64,000 nucleotides of DNA, taken from Aureimonas pseudogalii (GTDB lineage: Bacteria > Pseudomonadota > Alphaproteobacteria > Rhizobiales > Rhizobiaceae). The stretch lies in assembly GCF_014196835.1 (NCBI RefSeq), contig NZ_JACIEK010000005.1, positions 191,521-255,520 on the forward strand. Reading direction: 5' to 3'. Position numbers and translations under genes: made by a program. A model generated the notes under the pieces. That model searched no databases, was not told where the DNA came from, and saw only the letters and a program-made list of their open reading frames with translations. Positions 62,394 to 64,000 of this stretch are shown in pieces (the stretch's first letter is position 1; every line of letters starts with the position of its first letter).

Positions 62394-62550
62394 CGTCCTC
62401 AACAGTGATAGAAATCAATTGGTTATCTGATCCGAGACAATGCCGTGTGTCCTAGCCACAGGCTGCTGTCTGTGATGATCCTATTAGGCTTTCCCTGACA
62501 CTGCGTTTCAGTTCTAGTAGTTCGCACTTGGCACCCGATTCGAGAGTTGC

Positions 62551-63063
62551 GTGGCTGACGAAACGAAAAAAGCTGTGTTGACTCACTTCAAAGCAGCAAG
62601 CGGCATCGTACTGGGTGTCGCCACCATTCTTGGGCTTCTCGCATTTATTTATGGTGAACAATGGAGGGCGACGCATGCCTGGCTCGCAGTACTTAATGGC
62701 TCATACATCGTCGTTATACTGTATCTCTTTTGGATAATACTTGCACGACGAGTACCTCAATTTATAGGTGCTCCAAAAGTAGTGAAGGTAATTGACGGTC
62801 AAATCGTTATCGTAAAGGATGCTCCTTGGCTGAGCTTGGGTGTTTCCGTTGCAATCTATATTGTTGACGGCGAGTTTGAGCGACTTGTAGGGGATGGGGA
62901 GGTTATAAATGTACAGACAAATGCACTTGCGCAAATTCGTCTGCGAAACCACGTAGATTTGTTCAGGGATATATCGGATCTAGCAAGTAGGCTCGATGCT
63001 GCAGATAGAACCAACATCCTTGTCCGTCCCGGCTTATACAAAGGCGTCATCGATGAGTCATGA
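62551..63063 (+). CDS. Two-helix membrane protein of unknown function
   Basis: I do not recognise a named family. From GTG 62551 (CGAGAG just upstream) the protein is 170 residues. Two hydrophobic helices lie at about 16-34 and 50-66 with a short charged hairpin loop. A basic stop ARR follows, then a soluble beta-rich domain (about 77-131: KVVKVIDGQIVIVKD, APWLSLGVSVAIYIV, GEVINVQTNALAQIRL). A polar helix closes the protein. The soluble domain resembles that of the next gene product. Codon use is AT-rich, unlike all core genes here. The last 11 bases overlap the next gene, so the two are coupled. It is anchored in the membrane with the domain probably cytosolic. Confidence 0.6.
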   Translation: MADETKKAVLTHFKAASGIVLGVATILGLLAFIYGEQWRATHAWLAVLNGSYIVVILYLFWIILARRVPQFIGAPKVVKVIDGQIVIVKDAPWLSLGVSVAIYIVDGEFERLVGDGEVINVQTNALAQIRLRNHVDLFRDISDLASRLDAADRTNILVRPGLYKGVIDES

Positions 63064-63451
63064 CCTAACTACCCTTCCTAGAGTCATAAAAATTATTGAC
63101 CCTTGGAAGTTCGTAATCAACATCGGCTTAGAAGATGGTGTAAAAAACGGAGATAGGTTCCTCATATTTGGCCCTGGAGAAAATTTAGTCGATCCGCTGA
63201 CAAGGCGTGATCTTGGAATGCTTGAATTGGTGCGTGGAAAGGCACGAGTTGCGCATGTGCAGGATCGTATTAGCACCCTGATGAGCGATGAGTATGAGAT
63301 TACTCCGGGAACGAAGAGAGTAGTCCGGCGCAAGGGCAGCAGTATGTTTGCCGTTAGCAACCAGCCTACGGTTGAAGAAATCGAAGAGGGCGAAGAGCGA
63401 ACGAAGACCGCATTGGATGTGTCATTTGGCGATTATGCCAGACCTATTTAG
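63053..63451 (+). CDS. Small soluble beta-domain protein of unknown function
   Basis: The 132-residue protein has no signal or membrane helix. Residues 10-75 form a likely beta-barrel-type domain with RVIKIIDPWKFVINIG, EDGVKNGDRFLIFGPG and GMLELVRGKARVAHVQ. This strand-turn pattern resembles the C-terminal domain of FlgT-like proteins (values bound by G-x-x-D-G-V-x-x-G-D). An acidic tail (EEIEEGEERTKTALD) ends the protein. The start is ATG 63053, with AAAGG eight bases upstream. It overlaps the preceding membrane protein gene by 11 bases. Function is unknown; a complex between the two products is the simplest guess. Confidence 0.6.
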   Translation: MSHDLTTLPRVIKIIDPWKFVINIGLEDGVKNGDRFLIFGPGENLVDPLTRRDLGMLELVRGKARVAHVQDRISTLMSDEYEITPGTKRVVRRKGSSMFAVSNQPTVEEIEEGEERTKTALDVSFGDYARPI

Positions 63452-64000
63452 TGGACACAGTCTGAGGAGCTGCGGTCTAATCTGTTATGCTGCTAGACCT
63501 TAGATGTGACTTGCGGAAGTCCAGAGCAATTTCTGGGAGCAGTTCAGACGTTTCTAATCTTCACCGTTGATTCTGTGGCAACGGGCTTCTCAAACTCGTC
63601 GCTCTGCGTCGTTACGGGTGGAACAAACTATCCGGCGTCCGACACTTGCTATGACGCGGGAGATTGCGCCCGCAGCCATGATGGATCACATTCTTGGCGA
63701 TGACACCGAGATGAATGTTGTAAATCTCGCGACCGCTGGACTCGCCACCTGATCTGCCGAGCATGAGGAAGAGCCAGCCTCCACCCGCGATTGCAACGCC
63801 CAGGAACGTCAGAGGATGCGTATCTGACATATGAACCTCGCCGGGTGCGCTGGGATCGGCGCGCTTCGATCTGTGAGCGCAAGTCGGGCGTGTGGCTAGG
63901 CCGCTTGGAGCGCACCCCGTTTTGACCGGACAGGTGGCATAGCCGATAAGGCATAGGCATCCGCCTATGAGTACGACTATGTCGAAAGCTCCTGATGGCC
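63452..64000. other. Island-end spacer of about 550 bases
   Basis: Beyond the two-gene cassette no confident gene is visible. A 72-codon minus-strand frame at 63612-63830 is listed separately as a weak candidate. The remaining sequence has no recognised repeat, terminator or RNA. Confidence 0.4.
63612..63830 (-). CDS. Possible small membrane protein
   Basis: The 72-residue frame starts at ATG 63830 with GAGG about seven bases upstream. A single hydrophobic segment lies near residues 9-25 (FLGVAIAGGGWLFLMLG), followed by a polar tail with GREIYNIHLGVIAKN. Single-pass proteins of this kind are often encoded in accessory regions. The tail after residue 45 is low in recognisable structure, and the plus-strand frame at 63506-63703 overlaps it. 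The evidence is a good start site and one helix only. Confidence 0.35.
   Translation of the reverse strand: MSDTHPLTFLGVAIAGGGWLFLMLGRSGGESSGREIYNIHLGVIAKNVIHHGCGRNLPRHSKCRTPDSLFHP

Larger units (their letters stand above)
62394..64000. other. Low-GC segment, probable left end of a genomic island at tRNA-Gln
   Basis: From the tRNA-Gln 3' end to the window edge the sequence is visibly AT-richer (many A/T runs, codons ending in A/T). Recognised alphaproteobacterial core genes stop. This, and the tRNA boundary, are the usual signs of an integrated element. No integrase gene, direct repeat of the tRNA 3' end or transposase is visible, so the extent is unknown. At 63967 an ATG opens a frame running off the window, which may or may not be a gene. 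Confidence 0.5.

Noticed and set aside
62136..62418. Minus-strand frames with GFEPGDGGTKN or LDSNQGMAVPKT peptides
   Set aside because: They translate the complement of tRNA-Gln; the pattern is a classic artefact.
63506..63703. Plus-strand 65-codon frame in the low-GC end
   Set aside because: No ribosome binding site or recognisable features, and it overlaps a better minus-strand candidate.

Overview
The window is a GC-rich (roughly two-thirds G+C) chromosomal segment of an alphaproteobacterium, most likely a member of the Hyphomicrobiales (Rhizobiales). The indications are an Asp-type HemB, an adjacent LdtR-type MarR regulator and Tat-exported L,D-transpeptidase, a HdaA-like DnaA paralogue, a Bpt-type leucyltransferase, a DUF6163-like membrane protein, and the gene orders uvrC-pgsA-moaD-moaE and nrdR-ribD-ribE-ribH-nusB. 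The genus cannot be fixed from the sequence alone. Almost all of the first 62.4 kb is housekeeping core genome with dense, uniformly GC-rich coding.

Layout. 1-5.4 kb (+): fatty-acid and murein block fabG-acpP-fabF-mltG-yicC-gmk. 5.4-13.2 kb (-): envelope biogenesis operon lptF-lptG-lptD-surA-like-pdxA-rsmA, with lptF divergent from pepA-holC (13.4-15.4 kb, +). 15.3-18.3 kb (-): an exported alpha/beta hydrolase and an ABC-F ATPase. 18.6-19.8 kb (+): a GST and ndk, closed by a strong terminator. 19.9-23.4 kb (-): uvrC-pgsA-moaD-moaE. 23.8-24.5 kb (+): a small beta-barrel outer-membrane protein. 24.9-26.9 kb (-): a second GST, a small exported protein and rlmJ. 27-30.4 kb (+): an Old Yellow Enzyme and a molybdopterin oxidoreductase, which should depend on cofactor made with MoaD/MoaE. 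30.4-32.2 kb (-): purM-purN. 32.4-38.2 kb (+): an AI-2E-type permease, hdaA, ppk and ppx. 38.2-39.4 kb (-): rnd. 39.6-41.4 kb (+): aspS. 41.4-43.2 kb (-): a 2H phosphoesterase and an unknown periplasmic protein. 43.4-45.7 kb (+): parC. 45.7-48.2 kb (-): bpt, an RDD protein and hemB. 48.5-51.2 kb (+): DUF6163-like, ldtR and ldtP. 51.4-56 kb (+): glyA-nrdR-ribD-ribE-ribH-nusB. 56.1-56.6 kb (-): a BamE-type lipoprotein. 56.7-61 kb (+): a cytochrome bc1 chaperone, yceD, plsX, fabH, ihfA and a MerR regulator.

61.4-62.4 kb is a tRNA cluster: Pro-GGG (+), Pro-CGG (-) and Gln-TTG (+). Immediately after tRNA-Gln, at about 62.4 kb, base composition drops sharply and recognisable core genes stop. This last 1.6 kb looks like the left end of an accessory island inserted at the tRNA. 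It holds a two-gene overlapping cassette of unknown function: a two-helix membrane protein and a soluble protein that seem to share the same small beta-rich domain. A possible small membrane protein lies on the opposite strand. No integrase, CRISPR array or IS element is visible in the window. The cassette is the best candidate here for something undescribed, but the window is cut before the island's context can be read.
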